This document shows, piece by piece, positions 13,943 through 15,436 of a stretch of 15,436 bases of DNA. The notes under the pieces were generated by a model. It saw only the letters and a program-made list of their open reading frames with translations. It made no database searches and had not been told where the DNA came from. The position numbers and the translations under genes are program-made. Source of the stretch: a candidate division TM6 bacterium UASB124 (GTDB taxonomy: Bacteria > Babelota > Babeliae > Babelales > RVW-14); assembly GCA_945872225.1 (NCBI GenBank), contig CAMBZK010000012.1:1-15436 (forward strand), read 5' to 3'. How positions within the stretch are numbered: position 1 is the stretch's first letter; the number at the start of each line of letters is the position of its first letter.

Positions 13943-14803
13943 GTGGCGCAGCTTCGCAATTATTGCAAGATACTATCTTTGAGCGTTTTCTGCTTCGCCC
14001 GGATCTGGGCATCAAGCTCAATTGTTACCACCGATAATTTTGCTGCCCTTGAAGCGTTGGCCAAAAGTGCTGAAGATCATAGCCATACGCTGGTACTTTT
14101 GGACTTTGCAAAGGTCATGTGCACGCATAAAGACCCGTGGATGTTGGGGCATAAAAAAAAGCGTCACGCTACAAATTCTATAAAACATTTCAGTAACCCC
14201 CATTCACCACAGGCACAGGCGATTGGTCCTCATCGCCATAAAAAATTACTAACGATTTTTCACGAAGCTCGCCGTTATCGATTAATTGATCAAAAATTGC
14301 CAAGAATTATTCATCAATTGCAGCGGCGTGGGATCAAAGTCATTGCTCTTACTTCGTTTAAAGCTGGTGGTACGCCACGTGTGAAAAATCACCGCTATGC
14401 AGCATTGCAAAAACAGGGCATTGATTTTAGCGGTGCATTTCCACGACATCAGGATCTGGTACTCAGTGGCTTGCAAAAAAATGGCAAGAGCCCAACGTTC
14501 TCCAAAGGCATCTTGTCTAACGCTGGGGTATTTTCTAAAGGTGATGTGCTGCGTGCCTTTTTTGATGCAATTGGCTGGCAACCAACACGCGTTATTTTTT
14601 ACGATGACCGCATGGACAATCTTGATTCAGTGCAGCAGGCGCTCTATCCCCTCAATATCGGCTTTCAGGGCTTTTTGTATACCGGCTTTAAAAAACTGCC
14701 AGCATTTTTTGATAAAGATATTGCCGAGTATCAAGTTAAGCACTTGATAAAACACGAACGTTGGATCAGCGGCAAAAAAGCAAAGCAGTTGCTTAAGCGT
14801 TAA
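13943..14803 (+). CDS. DUF2608-like HAD-fold exported protein lacking the second motif I aspartate
   Basis: A 286-residue protein started at GTG with a consensus ribosome binding site. The N-terminus (LSLSVFCFARIWASS, 11-25) looks like a signal peptide. The body matches the DUF2608 pattern of HAD-fold proteins. Motif I is LVLLDFAKVM (50-59, D54), motif II is VIALTS (133-138), motif III is KGDVLRAFF (199-207) and motif IV is VIFYDDRMDNLDSV (217-230). In HAD phosphatases motif I is DxD; here the second position is A56, so the general acid is missing. Family members are frequent in Legionella, chlamydia-like bacteria and Dependentiae, with unknown substrates. The stretch 62-100 is rich in His/Lys. 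The tail is basic (KKAKQLLKR). It is likely inactive or non-canonical as a phosphatase. Its terminator is not evident. Confidence 0.75.
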   Translation: MAQLRNYCKILSLSVFCFARIWASSSIVTTDNFAALEALAKSAEDHSHTLVLLDFAKVMCTHKDPWMLGHKKKRHATNSIKHFSNPHSPQAQAIGPHRHKKLLTIFHEARRYRLIDQKLPRIIHQLQRRGIKVIALTSFKAGGTPRVKNHRYAALQKQGIDFSGAFPRHQDLVLSGLQKNGKSPTFSKGILSNAGVFSKGDVLRAFFDAIGWQPTRVIFYDDRMDNLDSVQQALYPLNIGFQGFLYTGFKKLPAFFDKDIAEYQVKHLIKHERWISGKKAKQLLKR

Positions 14804-14861
14804 GCCTTGTAGTTTGCTATTAAATGCTTTGCCAATCAAACCATGTAATAGAAATGGAATA

Positions 14862-14889
14862 TTGCATTTTTTAAGTAGTTAGTTATTAT
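14862..14889 (+). promoter_or_regulatory. Weak candidate promoter of the last gene
   Basis: TTGCAT (14862-14867) and TATTAT (14884-14889) are 16 bases apart. The start would be near 14896, giving a 43-base leader to the ATG at 14939. The -35 match is poor. Confidence 0.3.
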
Positions 14890-14938
14890 CCTGCTCTACA
14901 AGAATTTTTGCACGTCTACTTAACTTCAAGAGGATTAT

Positions 14939-15436
14939 ATGAACAAGAGATTATTTCTTAAACTGTTGCTTGTGCTCACCATTGGTATTAGCGTGCCTTC
15001 GGTTGCGGTGGCAGCTACTGCTGGTGATGATGGTTCGGACACAGATGAAGCAACAGATACAAGAGCCTTTGATGATTTATCTACAGCATTTTCAAGAATG
15101 ATGCAGGCGGAAATTCCAGATGAGCAAGCGGCATTTGAAATATTTTGCGAGCAGCATATTGGACTTCTTGTTGCCCTGCAGGGCAAGATAGAGGATCGGC
15201 ATAGCGCTTTTGTTGAGCTTTCAGAACGGTGTGCGGATAAAACAAAGGTTTTTGCCGCAATTATGAATATGGTTCATGAGAGCAATGAGGATTTAGAGCT
15301 TTTTCATAACGTAGTAATTATGTTTCAAAAGCTATACAACCATATGGAGGCGCTACCAACCCTTACTTTTGAGCATAGGAGTAGTGCATTTATTTGTGCA
15401 ATAGCGCAACTGTGTCTCATTACTCAGCGTGCATTG
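14939..15436 (+). CDS. Secreted protein of unknown family, 3' end outside the window
   Basis: The frame is open from ATG 14939 to the last base (166 codons, no stop). AGAGGA lies 4 bases before the ATG. A typical signal peptide, KR then LFLKLLLVLTIGISV, is followed by AVAA with a likely cut after residue 26. The mature start is acidic (GDDGSDTDEATD), then a helical region rich in Phe, Met, Glu and Leu with mature cysteines at 70, 98, 152 and 158. No known motif was recognised. It resembles other exported proteins of the window only in having a signal peptide. Its neighbour upstream is also exported. The function is unknown. Confidence 0.72.
   Translation, partial: MNKRLFLKLLLVLTIGISVPSVAVAATAGDDGSDTDEATDTRAFDDLSTAFSRMMQAEIPDEQAAFEIFCEQHIGLLVALQGKIEDRHSAFVELSERCADKTKVFAAIMNMVHESNEDLELFHNVVIMFQKLYNHMEALPTLTFEHRSSAFICAIAQLCLITQRAL

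Noticed and set aside
14789..14803. GCTTAA-GCG-TTAAGC hairpin at the end of the DUF2608-like gene
   Set aside because: Six A/T-rich pairs overlapping the stop codon with no T-run after it; too weak to call a terminator.

Overview
The window reads as ordinary chromosomal DNA of a Gram-negative (diderm) bacterium. A KpsF/GutQ-type arabinose-5-phosphate isomerase (Kdo/LPS precursor synthesis), a prepilin peptidase, a beta-barrel-like protein ending in Phe and several signal-peptide proteins all point to an outer membrane. The mix of a DUF2608/HAD-like exported protein, low-complexity secreted proteins of unknown family and a compact SufB-SufD pair recalls amoeba-associated lineages such as Dependentiae (TM6). 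That taxon guess is inference from gene content and has modest confidence.

Layout. Bases 1-2610 hold a minus-strand operon read right to left: rpsU (bS21), rbfA, kpsF-like, prepilin peptidase. It starts at a near-consensus promoter (TTGACA-17-TAAAAT) whose -35 box overlaps the stop codon of the gene behind it, and it ends at a 17-bp perfect terminator hairpin. Bases 2601-4121 (minus) encode a predicted outer-membrane beta-barrel protein. It is divergent from a plus-strand class I photolyase (4236-5600), which is followed by a hairpin. Bases 5739-7983 carry three consecutive plus-strand genes for small signal-peptide proteins. The second and third are recognisable paralogs with Ala/Gly/Glu-rich tails, and the first may be a distant relative. 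A bidirectional terminator separates them from a convergent secreted M48-like metallopeptidase (8054-9130, minus).

Bases 9383-11314 hold mnmG (tRNA uridine-34 modification), followed by a terminator and then sufB-sufD (Fe-S cluster assembly scaffold), overlapping by ATGA and with no sufC between them. A 408-bp gene-free stretch (13535-13942) is packed with palindromic repeat elements. The window closes with a GTG-started DUF2608-like HAD protein and the 5' part of another signal-peptide protein that runs off the end.

The most notable observation is a short palindromic repeat (CCGCTC...GAGCGG, encoding the HPExVEG peptide) present twice: once in the gap after sufD, and once inserted in frame inside mnmG. 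The two copies keep the same fold although the second hairpin arm differs in sequence. The gap copy also pairs with the far end of a second, different palindromic element, suggesting a composite repeat of about 200 bp. I see no complete new multi-gene system. The nearest candidate is the cluster of rapidly diverging secreted proteins next to a secreted protease.
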